From Klebsiella quasipneumoniae subsp. quasipneumoniae (GTDB lineage Bacteria > Pseudomonadota > Gammaproteobacteria > Enterobacterales > Enterobacteriaceae), in NCBI RefSeq assembly GCF_020525925.1, contig NZ_CP084876.1, forward strand, positions 62,001 to 126,000: a stretch of DNA of 64,000 nucleotides, in the 5' to 3' direction. The position numbers and the translations under genes were made by a program. Positions 34,591 to 47,067 of this stretch are shown here, piece by piece. Every line of letters begins with the position of its first letter. Within the stretch, counting starts at the first letter, position 1. The notes under the pieces were generated by a model that was given only the letters and a program-made list of their open reading frames with translations, did not search any database and was not told where the DNA came from.

Positions 34591-36306
34591 CTATGGCGTG
34601 ACGGGAGCGGGCGCTGGCGCGGCGGGGGCGGTATTGACCTCGCCGTTGCGCATCGTTTGCGCCACCTGCTGTTTCTCCATGTTCACGGCGCTAAGCTGTG
34701 CGTTGACCGTCGGCTTGAGCGGGGCATCGGCCTGCACGCTGCCGCTGGCGGTCAGCTGGAGATTGCCATCCCCGCTGATGGGGAGCGAAGGCCAGCCCCA
34801 GGCCTGCAGAATATTCAGCGGCACGCCGCGGCCGTTCAAGCTCAGATTGACCTGGCGCTGCGGCAGCTGGGATACCGCGGCGGTGGCCTGCAGGATACCG
34901 CGCTCGGTGAACGCGCTGAGCTCAGTGATATTGAGCGTCGACGCCGTGGCGCTCAGCTTGAGTGAAGGGCGGCGCACGTCAATTCGGTTAAAAGTCGCCG
35001 CCGCGGCGTTCAGCGTCGCGCTACCGTTCCACACCCCCCAGCTGCCGTTTTTCACCAGCTGAAGCTCGCCGCCATAGCCATCGAGAGCGGTAATTTGCCA
35101 TGGGAAGGCAGGGTCCACATCGATGATCAGGTTGCGGCTGGCGCTGAATTTTTTCAGCGTCAGGCTTTGCAGCCAGGCCGGCAGCGGCGTCATCCACAGC
35201 GGCTTCCAGTTCGCCGGCAGCGTGTACTCCAGCCCGGCGAAGGCGGTGTCGTCGAGCACCAGCGCGTTACCGGCGCGCAGCCAGTTGCCGGAGGTTCGCA
35301 CCATGCCGCCCTCCCAGCGCGAGGAGAACTGGCGCAGGGCAATACCCTGGGGTGAAAATTCGGCATTCACGATCGGGTCGAAAAAGTGCAGCGAGCCGTA
35401 GATAAATTCGCTGGCATTCATCGACAGCGTGCCGTCCTGGCTCTGCCAGCCGCCGTGACTGAGCGTCAGGTTGCGCAGGTTCAGGTCGAGGTCGGTTACC
35501 GCCCAGTCCGGCCCCTGCAGGCGGGCGTCGGTGATATCCAGGCGGCCAATCTGCAGAGAGGGGACCGTGGTTAAGGGCGCGAAAAAGTCGGCCAGCGAGG
35601 CGGCGCTCTGCAGTCGGATCTCATTTAGCTGAAGGTTATCCACCAGCCAGCTGCCGTCGGCGCTGCGTTTCGCATTGCCGGTTAAGGTGCCGCGGGCGAC
35701 ATCGGCGCCGAGGGTGGAGAGGGTGACTTCGCCCTGATCAATCTTGCCCTGAATCAGGACGTTGCTGGCTTCGACGCCGTTGAGCGTCATTGAACCCGCG
35801 CTCATCTGGATCTGCGCCGTTTTCCCCAGCACATTGCCTGCCTCCGGCGCCCATGGACTGACGCCGCCGGTGACGCGCTGCGCGCTGAGCGCCCAGCCGG
35901 TTTCCGGACTATTGAAAGCCATATTGCGCAACATCAGCCGGTCGGCAGCGAACGGCAGGTCGGCAGAGTGGGGGGACAGATTCAGGGTACCGTCGTTAAG
36001 GACAATCTCATCCGCATGCAGCGGGTCGCTAAACTGGCGGGTGCTGAAGCCAATATCGACCGTTTTCGCCACCAGGGTTGCCGGCTTGCCTTCCCGGCCA
36101 AAGGTGACGTTTTGCAACTGCACATGCAGAGGGGAGGAGAAATCATGATCCATCGCATCGAAGGAGACCTGCCAGCCGGTGCCATTGCTGAGCCAGGCGC
36201 TGGCCTGGCGGGCGCCCCAGTGGGTTTGCAGCAGGAACCACGCGCCAACCATGACGAGCAGCAGAGCGACTAGCAGCCAGAGAATCAGCTTTCCAAGAAA
36301 TTTCAT
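34591..36306 (-). CDS. yicH: AsmA-family inner-membrane protein YicH
   Basis: 571 aa, matching E. coli YicH (569). One N-terminal membrane anchor (MKFLGKLILWLLVALLLVMVGAWFLLQ) precedes a long periplasmic region with AsmA beta-strand repeats, including the shared FSSPLHVQLQNVTFGREGKPATLVAKTVDIGFS. A Pro/Ala tail (NTAPAAPAPAPVTP) closes it. AsmA-like proteins are thought to carry phospholipids across the periplasm; YicH itself has no proven role. The start at 36306 was taken from the E. coli start and a signal-anchor fit. yicH lies between the PTS operon and xanP, as in the E. coli order yicH-xanP-gltS. Confidence 0.88.
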   Translation of the reverse strand: MKFLGKLILWLLVALLLVMVGAWFLLQTHWGARQASAWLSNGTGWQVSFDAMDHDFSSPLHVQLQNVTFGREGKPATLVAKTVDIGFSTRQFSDPLHADEIVLNDGTLNLSPHSADLPFAADRLMLRNMAFNSPETGWALSAQRVTGGVSPWAPEAGNVLGKTAQIQMSAGSMTLNGVEASNVLIQGKIDQGEVTLSTLGADVARGTLTGNAKRSADGSWLVDNLQLNEIRLQSAASLADFFAPLTTVPSLQIGRLDITDARLQGPDWAVTDLDLNLRNLTLSHGGWQSQDGTLSMNASEFIYGSLHFFDPIVNAEFSPQGIALRQFSSRWEGGMVRTSGNWLRAGNALVLDDTAFAGLEYTLPANWKPLWMTPLPAWLQSLTLKKFSASRNLIIDVDPAFPWQITALDGYGGELQLVKNGSWGVWNGSATLNAAAATFNRIDVRRPSLKLSATASTLNITELSAFTERGILQATAAVSQLPQRQVNLSLNGRGVPLNILQAWGWPSLPISGDGNLQLTASGSVQADAPLKPTVNAQLSAVNMEKQQVAQTMRNGEVNTAPAAPAPAPVTP

Positions 36307-36457
36307 GGTCTTCCATTCTGTGAGATGCACATAACCGTGTTATGCCCGATTTAGGCGCACTTCTCAAGGCAGGCGTGGTTTATTTCCGTGACGGAGCAGG
36401 CGGTGGAGGACAACAGGGGGGCGTCCCGGCCGATGGCACGACCGGGGGCGCGTTAAA

Positions 36458-37849
36458 TCAGGCTTTTTCCGGCGGGAAAATTAAATTCAGAACAATCGCC
36501 GTGATACCGCCGGCGGCGATGCCGGAGGAGAGCAGATTCTTCAGCCAGTCCGGCGCGAACTGCAGGATCAACGGCTGTTGCGACACGCCGAGGCCCACCG
36601 CCAGCGACAGGGCGATAATCAGGATCGCCCGGCGATTCAGCGGCTCGCGGGAGACGATGCGCACGCCGGACGCGGCGATGGTGCCGAACATCACCAGCGT
36701 GGCGCCGCCGAGCACCGGCTCAGGGATATGCTGTACGAAACCGCTCACCGCCGGGAACAGCCCGAGGACGATCAGCATCAGCGCTACCACAAAGCCGACG
36801 TAGCGGCTGGCGACGCCGGTCAGCTGGATCACGCCGTTGTTCTGGCCGAAGCAGGAGTTCGGGAAGGTGTTGAAGACCGCGGAAACAAAGGAGTTGAGGC
36901 CGTTAGCCAGCACGCCGCCTTTCAGGCGTTTCATATACAGCGGACCGGAGACCGGCTGCTCGGAGACATCGGAGGTGGCGGTGATATCGCCGATGGTTTC
37001 CAGGGAGGTGATCATAAACACCAGCATCAGCGGCAGCAGGAGGCTCCAGTCGATGCCGAGGCCATAGTACAGCGGCGTCGGAACGGTGATGAGGCTGCTG
37101 TTGGTCGGGGCGGTGTTGGCCGGCAGCATATCGAGGAACCACGCCGCCAGATAGCCCGCCGCCATGGCAATCACCAGCGAAGCGATGCGCAAATAGGGAT
37201 TACGCTGGCGGTTGAGAATGATGATCAGCGCCAGCACGATGCCCGCCAGCAGCAGGTTCTTCGGCGCGCCGAAGGTGTGGTCGGCCATCGCCGCGTAGCC
37301 GCCGCCGATGGAGGTCAATCCGACCTGAATCAGCGACAGGCCGATAATCATCACCACCACGCCGGAGACCAGCGGGGTAATGATGCGGCGCGCCAGATGC
37401 AGGACGCGGGAGAGGACCATTTCCGTGCAGCTGGCCAGCATCAGGGTGCCGAACAGGGCGGCCATCATTGTCGGGACGTCGGCGCCGCCGGTTTTCAGCG
37501 CGGTGCCGCCCATGATGAGCGGGGCGACAAAGTTGAAGCTGGTGCCCTGGATGGAGAGCAGTCCGGAACCGACCGGGCCCCAGGCTTTGATCTGAATAAT
37601 GGAGGCCACGCCCGAGGCGAACAGCGACATGCTGATGATATGTTGGGTATCTTGCGCCGGGAGACCGAGAGCCTGGCAGATTAACAGCGCCGGGGTGATC
37701 ACCGCGACAAACATCGCCAGCAGGTGCTGGAAGGCGGCGAACAGGGTTTGCGGTAGCGGTGGGCGATCTTCGAGGCGGTAGATTAATTCGCTGGCTGGTT
37801 TATGCGCAACCGGTTGCGCATTTTCTGACTCTGCGGTGTTAACGGACAT
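36458..37849 (-). CDS. xanP: Xanthine permease (NCS2 family)
   Basis: 463 aa, identical in length to E. coli XanP and nearly identical in sequence ([27 protein letters not shown]). It has about fourteen spans, with NCS2 motifs such as [18 protein letters not shown] and the conserved [17 protein letters not shown] for purine binding. It takes up xanthine with protons. The start at 37849 (ATGTCCGTT) was preferred to a five-codon extension. A PurR-type palindrome (37904-37915) stands 55 bp upstream, suggesting purine control. gltS diverges from it across 283 bp. Confidence 0.95.
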   Translation of the reverse strand: MSVNTAESENAQPVAHKPASELIYRLEDRPPLPQTLFAAFQHLLAMFVAVITPALLICQALGLPAQDTQHIISMSLFASGVASIIQIKAWGPVGSGLLSIQGTSFNFVAPLIMGGTALKTGGADVPTMMAALFGTLMLASCTEMVLSRVLHLARRIITPLVSGVVVMIIGLSLIQVGLTSIGGGYAAMADHTFGAPKNLLLAGIVLALIIILNRQRNPYLRIASLVIAMAAGYLAAWFLDMLPANTAPTNSSLITVPTPLYYGLGIDWSLLLPLMLVFMITSLETIGDITATSDVSEQPVSGPLYMKRLKGGVLANGLNSFVSAVFNTFPNSCFGQNNGVIQLTGVASRYVGFVVALMLIVLGLFPAVSGFVQHIPEPVLGGATLVMFGTIAASGVRIVSREPLNRRAILIIALSLAVGLGVSQQPLILQFAPDWLKNLLSSGIAAGGITAIVLNLIFPPEKA

Positions 37850-37903
37850 CACAAGCAATCCCAAGGTGGCAAAGCGGGAATTTTATCGGACTGTAGACCA
37901 AAA

Positions 37904-37915
37904 GCAAACGTTTGC
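37904..37915. promoter_or_regulatory. PurR-type operator upstream of xanP
   Basis: GCAAACGTTTGC is a perfect palindrome and the core of the PurR consensus ACGCAAACGTTTGCGT; flanks are AA and CA. It lies 55 bp before the xanP start codon, a suitable place for repression by PurR with hypoxanthine or guanine. The binding is inferred from the match. Confidence 0.65.
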
Positions 37916-38132
37916 CAGCGATTGCCCATAAAAATTTATGCCGTGAATATGCGCAACGAGATAATTAACATTTTGTATGCTAAATCGCATCATTCAGGAT
38001 ACAAAATATGTTTTCCTGTCATTTTTTCCGCCGTTCTGCGTAAAATCCCCCTCTGACTCCTCATGATGAGAAGCTAAAGACACCAGGAATATCGTCGCGT
38101 GTGAATGGATCATGCGCCATAAGGAGCTTTTT

Positions 38133-39335
38133 ATGTTTCATCTCGATACCTTATCGACGCTCGTTGCCGCAACGCTTGTGCTGTTACTCGGCAGAAAACT
38201 CGTCCAAACCGTTCCCCTCCTCAAGCAATACACCATTCCTGAACCTGTTGCCGGCGGTCTGCTGGTGGCGCTGGCGCTGCTGGTGCTGAAAAAAAGTATG
38301 GATATCGAAATTGATTTCGATATGAGCCTCAAAGATCCGCTGATGCTGGCGTTCTTCGCCACCATCGGGCTAAACGCCAACCTCGCCAGCCTGCGGGCGG
38401 GCGGCAAGGTGCTGGGTACCTTTCTGATTGTGGTGGTTGGTCTGCTGCTGCTGCAGAACGCTCTCGGTATCGGCATGGCGAAGCTGCTGGGGCTGGATCC
38501 GCTGATGGGGCTGCTGGCCGGCACTATCACCCTTTCCGGCGGCCACGGCACCGGCGCGGCGTGGAGCAAGCTGTTCATTGAGCGCTATGGCTTTGCCAAT
38601 GCCACGGAGGTGGCGATGGCCTGCGCGACCTTCGGCCTGGTGCTCGGCGGTCTGATCGGCGGCCCGGTGGCGCGTTACCTGGTGAAGCACTCTTCCTCTC
38701 CTGACGGGACGCCGGACGATCAGGTGGCGCCGACCGCCTTTGAAAAGCCGGACGTGGGGCGGGTGATCACGTCGCTGGTGCTGATCGAGAGTATCGCCCT
38801 GATCGCCATCTGTCTGACGCTGGGCAAGGTGGTTGCGCAACTGCTGGCGGGCAGCGTCTTTGAGCTGCCGACCTTCGTCTGCGTGCTGTTTATCGGCGTG
38901 ATCCTTAGCAACAGCCTGGCGCTGGCGGGGTTGTATCGGGTGTTCGATCGCGCGGTGTCAGTGCTGGGCAACGTCAGCCTGTCGCTGTTCCTCGCCATGG
39001 CGCTGATGAGCCTCAAACTGTGGGAGTTGGCCTCCCTGGCGCTGCCGATGATTATTATCCTGGCGGTCCAGGCGTTGGCGATGGCGCTGTATGCGGTGTT
39101 CGTCACCTACCGGATGATGGGCAAAAACTACGATGCCGCGGTGCTGGCGGCGGGCCACTGTGGGTTTGGTCTGGGGGCAACGCCGACGGCGATTGCCAAT
39201 ATGCAGGCGATTACCGACCGTTTTGGCCCGTCGCACATGGCCTTCCTGGTGGTGCCGATGGTGGGGGCGTTCTTTATCGATATCGTCAACGCGCTGGTGA
39301 TTAAGCTGTTTCTGCTGCTGCCGGTGTTTGGCTGA
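38133..39335 (+). CDS. gltS: Sodium/glutamate symporter
   Basis: 400 aa, close to E. coli GltS (401). Two inverted five-span halves each hold a re-entrant loop (GLLAGTITLSGGHGTGAAWSKLF; CGFGLGATPTAIANMQAITDRFGPSHMAFLVVPMVGAFF). It imports glutamate with Na+. The start at 38133 has AAGGAGCTTTTT upstream; a seven-codon extension is less likely. Upstream, xanP diverges. Downstream, in place of recG as in E. coli, comes the glpK end of a moved block, after a group of REPs. Confidence 0.95.
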   Translation: MFHLDTLSTLVAATLVLLLGRKLVQTVPLLKQYTIPEPVAGGLLVALALLVLKKSMDIEIDFDMSLKDPLMLAFFATIGLNANLASLRAGGKVLGTFLIVVVGLLLLQNALGIGMAKLLGLDPLMGLLAGTITLSGGHGTGAAWSKLFIERYGFANATEVAMACATFGLVLGGLIGGPVARYLVKHSSSPDGTPDDQVAPTAFEKPDVGRVITSLVLIESIALIAICLTLGKVVAQLLAGSVFELPTFVCVLFIGVILSNSLALAGLYRVFDRAVSVLGNVSLSLFLAMALMSLKLWELASLALPMIIILAVQALAMALYAVFVTYRMMGKNYDAAVLAAGHCGFGLGATPTAIANMQAITDRFGPSHMAFLVVPMVGAFFIDIVNALVIKLFLLLPVFG

Positions 39336-39376
39336 TAAAAACCCGGAGGCGGTGCGCTACCTGATTATGTGGTCTG

Positions 39377-39545
39377 CGGGCTGTGTAGCCCGGGTAAGGC
39401 GTTTACGCCGCAACCCGGGGATACCCCGGGATTTATGCGCTGGCGCGGCTTCTCCCCGGCTCGCGCTGCGCTTAGCCGGGCTACGGGGTGTGCGGCCTGC
39501 TGGTTGTATCCCGGCCAAGGCGTTTACGCCGCCAGCCGGGAATAC
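39377..39545. repeat. REP cluster between gltS and glpK
   Basis: Three REP-type palindromes can be seen: about 39388-39420 (cccgggtaaggcg..acccgggg), 39455-39480 (cccggctcgcgctgcgcttagccggg) and 39508-39542 (tcccggccaaggcg..agccggga). They fill the space between convergent genes and mark the left junction of the permuted block described in the findings. Confidence 0.75.
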
Positions 39546-39555
39546 CTCAACAATC

Positions 39556-41088
<1,533 letters not shown>

Positions 41089-41940
41089 TTACAGCGAAGC
41101 TTTATGTTGAGTGGTGGAAGAGGAGGGGCTCTGTTGCTCTTCGTCCACGCAGGTGTCGCAAGGCAGGTGGCGGCCAATCAGCTTACGATAGCTGAACGCG
41201 CCCAGCGCCGCGCCGACCACCGGTGCGCACAGCGGCACCAGGAAATAAGGTATATCTTTGCCGCCGGTGAAGGCGACATCACCCCAGCCGGCCAGCCAGG
41301 CGAAGGCTTTCGGGCCGATATCACGCGCCGGGTTCATGGCGAAGCCGGTCAGCGGGCCCATGGAGGCGCCAATCACCGCGATCAGCAGGCCGATAAGAAG
41401 CGGCGCCAGCGGGCCGCGCGGCACGCCGTTGCCATCGTCGGTCAGCGCCAGGATGACGCCCATCAGGATAGCGGTAATCACCATCTCTACCGCGAAGGCC
41501 TGCACAAAATTGATATGCGGGTTCGGGTAAGTGGAGAAGATGCCAGCCAGATCAAGGCTTTCCACGCTGCCGCGTACCATATGGTGGGTGGTTTCATAAT
41601 CGAGGAAAAGATTGTAATAAAGCCCGTAAACTAATGCCGCAGCGCAAAAGGCGCCAGCGAATTGCGAAATAATAAAAGGAACCACTTTGCGGCCATCGAA
41701 GCAGGCGAACAGCCAGAGCGCGATGGTCACCGCAGGGTTAAGGTGCGCACCGGATACCCCGGCGGTCAGGTAGATCGCCATGGCGACGCCCAGACCCCAG
41801 ATGATGCTGATTTCCCATTGTCCGAAGCTGGCTCCCGCGACCTTGAGCGCAGCCACGCACCCAACGCCGAAAAAGATCAACAACCCGGTACCGAGGAACT
41901 CTGCGATGCACTGGCCTTTTAAGGTTGATGTTTGGCTCAT
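41089..41940 (-). CDS. glpF: Glycerol uptake facilitator (aquaglyceroporin)
   Basis: 283 aa starting MSQTSTLKGQCIAEFLGTGL, with six spans and the two pore-lining motifs NPAVTIALW and NPARDIGPK. The glycine-wide, Arg-containing filter of glycerol facilitators follows the second motif. It lets glycerol diffuse into the cell for GlpK. The start at 41940 follows AGGATTCG; a 22-codon extension is improbable because the family begins here. The upstream regulatory region matches recalled E. coli glpF closely. Confidence 0.96.
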   Translation of the reverse strand: MSQTSTLKGQCIAEFLGTGLLIFFGVGCVAALKVAGASFGQWEISIIWGLGVAMAIYLTAGVSGAHLNPAVTIALWLFACFDGRKVVPFIISQFAGAFCAAALVYGLYYNLFLDYETTHHMVRGSVESLDLAGIFSTYPNPHINFVQAFAVEMVITAILMGVILALTDDGNGVPRGPLAPLLIGLLIAVIGASMGPLTGFAMNPARDIGPKAFAWLAGWGDVAFTGGKDIPYFLVPLCAPVVGAALGAFSYRKLIGRHLPCDTCVDEEQQSPSSSTTQHKASL

Positions 41941-42628
<688 letters not shown>

Positions 42629-42638
42629 TCGCTTCGCG

Positions 42639-42660
42639 CCCTCTCCCGCCAGGGAGGGGG
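42639..42660. terminator. Hairpin after zapB
   Basis: CCCTCTCCC and GGGAGGGGG can pair around GCCA a few bases after the zapB stop (imperfect stem). It resembles the repeats at 34499-34576. TCCTTTATACT follows, so termination is only possible. Confidence 0.4.
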
Positions 42661-42780
42661 TGATCCTTATCCCTTCCTTTATACTCGCAAGTTATAGCCA
42701 ATCTTTTTTTATTCTTTAATCATTGAATCGCTTTCTGGCACGCTTAGCCCATCACAACACGACATAAAGAGAGCGGTGCG

Positions 42781-43770
42781 ATGAATAAGTGGGGCGTAGG
42801 GTTAACTCTGTTGCTGGCATCCGCCAGCGTTCTGGCAAAAGACATTCAGCTATTAAACGTATCTTATGATCCAACGCGCGAGCTGTACGAACAGTACAAC
42901 AAAGCGTTCAGCGCGCACTGGAAGCAGGAGACCGGCGACAACGTGGTGATCCGCCAGTCGCACGGCGGCTCCGGCAAGCAGGCGACCTCGGTGATTAACG
43001 GTATTGAAGCGGATGTGGTTACGCTGGCGCTGGCCTACGACGTCGACGCGATCGCCGAGCGCGGCCGTATCGATAAAAACTGGCTGAAGCGCCTGCCGGA
43101 TAACTCCGCGCCCTATACTTCCACCATCGTGTTCCTCGTCCGTAAGGGCAATCCGAAACAGATCCATGACTGGAACGACCTGATCAAACCGGGCGTGTCG
43201 GTCATTACCCCGAACCCGAAAAGCTCCGGCGGCGCTCGCTGGAACTACCTGGCGGCCTGGGGCTATGCCCTGCATCAGAACCATGGCGACCAGGCGAAAG
43301 CCCAGGAGTTCGTCAAGGCGCTGTATAAAAACGTGGAAGTGCTGGACTCCGGCGCGCGCGGTTCGACCAATACCTTCGTAGAACGCGGGATCGGCGATGT
43401 GCTGATCGCCTGGGAAAACGAAGCGCTGCTGGCGACCAACGAACTGGGCAAAGACAAGTTTGAAATCGTGACTCCGAGTGAGTCGATTCTGGCTGAGCCG
43501 ACCGTTTCGGTGGTCGATAAAGTCGTGGATAAGAAAGGCACCCGCCAGGTGGCGGAAGCGTACCTGAAGTATCTCTACTCGCCGGAAGGCCAGGAGATTG
43601 CGGCGAAGAACTTCTACCGTCCGCGCGATCCGAACGTGGCGAAGAAATATGCTAATGAATTCCCGAAACTGAAGCTGTTCACCATCGATCAGGAGTTCGG
43701 CGGCTGGACGAAAGCGCAGAAAGCGCACTTCTCCAACGGCGGCACCTTCGACCAGATTAGCCAGCGTTAA
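42781..43770 (+). CDS. sbp: Periplasmic sulfate-binding protein
   Basis: 329 aa. The signal peptide is [19 protein letters not shown] before KD, and the mature part follows E. coli Sbp ([41 protein letters not shown]). It binds sulfate for the CysTWA ABC importer. AAAGAGAGCGGT lies before the ATG, and the upstream AT-rich region with the conserved tctggcacgcttag sequence is where CysB would act. A strong terminator follows at 43779. In E. coli its left neighbour is pfkA rather than zapB. Confidence 0.96.
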   Translation: MNKWGVGLTLLLASASVLAKDIQLLNVSYDPTRELYEQYNKAFSAHWKQETGDNVVIRQSHGGSGKQATSVINGIEADVVTLALAYDVDAIAERGRIDKNWLKRLPDNSAPYTSTIVFLVRKGNPKQIHDWNDLIKPGVSVITPNPKSSGGARWNYLAAWGYALHQNHGDQAKAQEFVKALYKNVEVLDSGARGSTNTFVERGIGDVLIAWENEALLATNELGKDKFEIVTPSESILAEPTVSVVDKVVDKKGTRQVAEAYLKYLYSPEGQEIAAKNFYRPRDPNVAKKYANEFPKLKLFTIDQEFGGWTKAQKAHFSNGGTFDQISQR

Positions 43771-43778
43771 ACCTCTCC

Positions 43779-43798
43779 AGCCCCGCTCCGGCGGGGCT
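43779..43798 (+). terminator. Terminator of sbp
   Basis: AGCCCCGC-TCCG-GCGGGGCT is a perfect 8-bp stem with a UUCG-class TCCG loop, followed by TTGCTG. It begins eight bases after the sbp stop codon. Confidence 0.85.
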
Positions 43799-43959
43799 TG
43801 CTGCCATCGCCCTGCAGTGGCTGTGCTTGCGCGGGCCTACAGGCTGCCAGCGTAGCCCGGGCAACGCGCCAGACGCCATCCGGAAAAGCGCCCCGCCCGT
43901 CATCTGTTTTCATTTAGTCATCAAATTACGTTACTCTTCCGCTTCAGGCTTAACAGGGA

Positions 43960-44730
43960 ATGAAAATGAGAAGAGTAAGATACTTTTTGCTGGCGCTGCT
44001 GGTGGCGATCCTCGCGGCGCTGGCCGGCGGCTACTACTGGCTGCACTCTGGCAACCCGGACGCGTTGCGCAAGATTGTTCTGCAGCAGTGCGTTCCCCAT
44101 CAGCAACAGCAGCAAAACCCGTCGCCGTGCGCCGAAGTGAACCTCAAGGGCGGCTATGTGCTGTTTAAAGACCGTAACGGCCCGCTGCAGTATTTGCTGA
44201 TGCCGACCTACCGCATTAACGGCACCGAAAGCCCGCTGCTGTTGGATCCGCTGACGCCCAACTTCTTCTGGCAGGCCTGGCAGGGGCGTGAAATCATGAG
44301 CCAGCGCCACGGCGCGCCGGTCCCGGATAACGCGGTATCGCTGGCAATCAACTCGCGCAGCGGACGCACGCAAAACCATTTCCATATTCATATCTCTTGC
44401 CTGCGCCCCGATGTGCGCGCGCAGTTAGATAAGGATGCGGCGGCGATCAGCAGCCGCTGGCTGCCGCTACCGGGTGGGCTTGAGGGCCATGAATACCTGG
44501 CGCGCCGGGTGACGGAGGCGGAGCTGGCCCAGCGCAGCCCATTCCTGATGCTGGCGGAAGAGGTGCCGGAGGCGCGTCAGCATATGGGACGCTTCGCGCT
44601 GGCGATGGCCCAGCAGGGCGACGGCTCGCTGGTGCTGCTGGCGACGGAGCGTAACCTGCTCTCCCTGAACCGGGCCTCGGCGGAAGAGATTCAGGATCAT
44701 CGCTGCGCCATCCTTAACGCAAACCACTAG
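43960..44730 (+). CDS. cdh: CDP-diacylglycerol diphosphatase
   Basis: 256 aa from [27 protein letters not shown], an N-terminal membrane anchor. The catalytic HIT-like triad is in NHFHIHISC (residues about 145), with the conserved PSPCAEV and [14 protein letters not shown] around it. It hydrolyses CDP-diacylglycerol to phosphatidate and CMP at the inner membrane. The close match to E. coli Cdh includes the end ([11 protein letters not shown]). AACAGGGA precedes ATG. An SLC13-like gene follows 64 bp downstream; in E. coli the next gene is tpiA. Confidence 0.93.
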   Translation: MKMRRVRYFLLALLVAILAALAGGYYWLHSGNPDALRKIVLQQCVPHQQQQQNPSPCAEVNLKGGYVLFKDRNGPLQYLLMPTYRINGTESPLLLDPLTPNFFWQAWQGREIMSQRHGAPVPDNAVSLAINSRSGRTQNHFHIHISCLRPDVRAQLDKDAAAISSRWLPLPGGLEGHEYLARRVTEAELAQRSPFLMLAEEVPEARQHMGRFALAMAQQGDGSLVLLATERNLLSLNRASAEEIQDHRCAILNANH

Positions 44731-44794
44731 TTCTGGCGTTTACCTGTCTTACCTGTCGTCGTATTCTTGCTGAAAAAAACGACAGGAGACAGGC

Positions 44795-46099
44795 ATGTCG
44801 CTCTGGCTTACCCACCCGCTGTTCCTCCCTTCACTGATTGTCGGCGTCACCATTGTGCTCTGGGCGACGTCGCTGCTGCCGGAGTTTATCACCGCGCTGC
44901 TGTTTTTCGCTGCGGCGATGATGGCGAAAATCGCCCCGCCGGAGGTGATCTTTGGCGGCTTTGCCTCCTCGGCCTTCTGGCTGGTGTTCAGCGGCTTTGT
45001 GCTCGGCATCGCGATCCGTAAAACCGGGCTGGCGGACCGGGCGGCGCAGGCGTTGTCTGCGCGGCTAACCGACTCCTGGCCGCGGATGGTCGCCAGCGTG
45101 GTACTCCTGAGCTACGCCCTGGCGTTCGTGATGCCTTCCAACATGGGGCGCATCGCGCTGCTGATGCCGATCGTGGCGGCGATGGCCCGCCGGGCGGCCA
45201 TTGCCGACGGTAGCCGCGGCTGGTTCGGCCTGGCGCTGGCGGTGGGATTCGGCACCTTTCAGCTGTCGGCGACCATTCTGCCCGCCAACGTGCCGAATCT
45301 GGTGATGAGCGGCGCGGCGGAAGGCTCGTACGGTATCCACCTGAATTATGTCCCCTATTTACTGCTGCATACGCCGGTGCTTGGCTGGCTGAAAGGGGCG
45401 GTGCTGGTGGCGCTAATCTGCTGGCTGTTTCCTGGTAAGCCGCATCCGCCGCGCGACCTGGCGCCGCTGCCGGCGATGAGCCGCGACGAGAAGCGTCTGG
45501 CGTGGCTGCTGGCGGTGGTCCTCACGCTGTGGGTGACCGAGAGCTGGCACGGCGTCGGCCCGGCGTGGACCGGCCTGGCGGCGGCGGTGGTAACGCTGCT
45601 GCCGCGGGTGGGCTTTATCAGCGGCGAGGAGTTTGCCAGCGGCGTGAATATGCGCACCTGCATCTACGTCGCCGGGATTCTGGGGCTGGCGATCACCGTC
45701 ACCCAAACCGGGATTGGCGGCGTGGTGGGCAATGCGCTGCTGGAAGTGATGCCCCTGGATAAAGACAATCCTTTCACCAGCTTTCTCGCTCTGACCGGGA
45801 TAACCAGCGCGCTGAACTTTATTATGACCGCCAACGGCGTGCCGGCGCTCTACACCACCTTTGCCCAGAGCTTTGCCGACGCCACCGGCTTCCCGTTGCT
45901 GAGCATAATTATGATTCAGGTGCTGGGCTATTCCACGCCGCTGCTGCCGTATCAAGCGTCGCCGATCGTGGTCGCGATGGGGTTAGGCAAGGTCCCGGCG
46001 AGGGCGGGGATGCTGCTGTGTCTGGCGCTGGCGGCGGTGAGCTATTTGATTTTGCTGCCGCTGGACTACGCCTGGTATCAGCTGTTGGGGAAACTGTAG
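44795..46099 (+). CDS. SLC13/CitMHS-like anion transporter
   Basis: 434 aa with ten or more spans. It shows a hydrophobic start (PLFLPSLIVGVTIVLWATSLLPEFITALLFFAAAMMAKIAPPEVIFGGFASSAFWLVFSGFVLGIAI), the SNM-type loop (MPSNMGRIALLMPIVAAMA) and a repeated second half with TANGVPALYTTFAQSF, typical of the divalent-anion/Na+ symporter and ArsB/NhaD superfamily. A dicarboxylate, tricarboxylate or sulfate-like substrate is possible, and the sbp neighbour does not decide it. GACAGGAGAC precedes ATG. A bidirectional terminator separates it from tpiA. It is absent between cdh and tpiA in E. coli. Confidence 0.8.
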   Translation: MSLWLTHPLFLPSLIVGVTIVLWATSLLPEFITALLFFAAAMMAKIAPPEVIFGGFASSAFWLVFSGFVLGIAIRKTGLADRAAQALSARLTDSWPRMVASVVLLSYALAFVMPSNMGRIALLMPIVAAMARRAAIADGSRGWFGLALAVGFGTFQLSATILPANVPNLVMSGAAEGSYGIHLNYVPYLLLHTPVLGWLKGAVLVALICWLFPGKPHPPRDLAPLPAMSRDEKRLAWLLAVVLTLWVTESWHGVGPAWTGLAAAVVTLLPRVGFISGEEFASGVNMRTCIYVAGILGLAITVTQTGIGGVVGNALLEVMPLDKDNPFTSFLALTGITSALNFIMTANGVPALYTTFAQSFADATGFPLLSIIMIQVLGYSTPLLPYQASPIVVAMGLGKVPARAGMLLCLALAAVSYLILLPLDYAWYQLLGKL

Positions 46100-46108
46100 C
46101 GGCAAAAA

Positions 46109-46140
46109 AAGCCCGGCTTGCGCTGTGCGAAGCCGGGCTT
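46109..46140 (-). terminator. Terminator of tpiA (bidirectional hairpin)
   Basis: AAGCCCGGCTT (46109-46119) and AAGCCGGGCTT (46130-46140) pair over 11 bp. On the minus strand a run of seven Ts follows, giving a strong terminator for tpiA. The plus strand (SLC13-like gene) has a weaker tail. Confidence 0.88.
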
Positions 46141-46190
46141 CAGAGAGTTATCAGTCATCCCGGTCGCGTGTCGCCGCCGGGAAAAGCGGA

Positions 46191-46958
46191 TTAGGCTTTT
46201 TTCGCCGCTTCTGCAGCTTTCACGATCACCGCGAAAGCGTCTGCTTTCAGGGAAGCGCCGCCAACCAGCGCGCCGTCGATGTCCGGCTGGGTGAACAGCT
46301 CTGCTGCGTTGCCAGCGTTAACGGAACCGCCGTACTGGATGATCACTTGCTCAGCGATTTTGGCGTCAGCTTTAGCAATGTGGTCACGGATGAATTTGTG
46401 CACCGCCTGAGCCTGAGCCGGGGTCGCGGATTTGCCGGTACCGATAGCCCATACGGGTTCGTAAGCGATAACCACGCCTTCGAAAGCGGCAGCGCCCTGC
46501 GTTTTCAGTACCGCGTCGATCTGACGCGCGCAAACTTCTTCCGTTTTGCCCGCTTCGTTTTCCGCTTCGGTTTCACCGATGCACAGTACCGGAGTCAGAC
46601 CCTGCTCTTTCAGCACGGCGAATTTCTTCGCGATCAGCTCGTCGGATTCTTTGTGGTAGGTACGACGCTCGGAGTGGCCGATGATGATGTACTGCGCGCC
46701 GATATCTTTCAGCATTTCGGCGGAGGTTTCACCGGTGAAAGCGCCGGACAGGTTCACGTCAACGTTCTGCGCGCCCAGGTGGATGTGGCTGCCTTCTGCC
46801 GCACGCTTAGCCAGGTCCAGATACATTTCCGGCGGGGCGATGGCAACTGCACAGCCGCTTACGCCAGCCAGCTCGGTACGCAGGTTCGCAACCAGTTCGT
46901 TTACCATGTGGCGGCTGCCGTTCAGTTTCCAGTTACCCATCACTAAAGGATGTCGCAT
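46191..46958 (-). CDS. tpiA: Triosephosphate isomerase
   Basis: 255 aa, the length of the E. coli enzyme. The active-site residues are visible: Lys in MGNWKLNG (residue 11), His in GHSERR (about 96) and Glu in [12 protein letters not shown] (about 168). It interconverts dihydroxyacetone phosphate and glyceraldehyde 3-phosphate. The 110-bp gap upstream holds its promoter; yiiQ precedes it on the same strand. A terminator lies 50 bp downstream. Confidence 0.98.
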   Translation of the reverse strand: MRHPLVMGNWKLNGSRHMVNELVANLRTELAGVSGCAVAIAPPEMYLDLAKRAAEGSHIHLGAQNVDVNLSGAFTGETSAEMLKDIGAQYIIIGHSERRTYHKESDELIAKKFAVLKEQGLTPVLCIGETEAENEAGKTEEVCARQIDAVLKTQGAAAFEGVVIAYEPVWAIGTGKSATPAQAQAVHKFIRDHIAKADAKIAEQVIIQYGGSVNAGNAAELFTQPDIDGALVGGASLKADAFAVIVKAAEAAKKA

Positions 46959-47067
46959 TTTAATTCTCCACGCTACTTAAGCGAATTAAGGAATATAGCC
47001 GCCCCAGAGGGCAGCATGGTCTGTGAAACAGTATAGAGACTCGTCACTGGAAAGGCTTTGCTTTTTG

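Noticed and set aside
43827..44168. 113-codon frame overlapping the start of cdh
   Set aside because: It runs through the sbp-cdh gap into cdh in another frame, has no domain, and cdh is certain.
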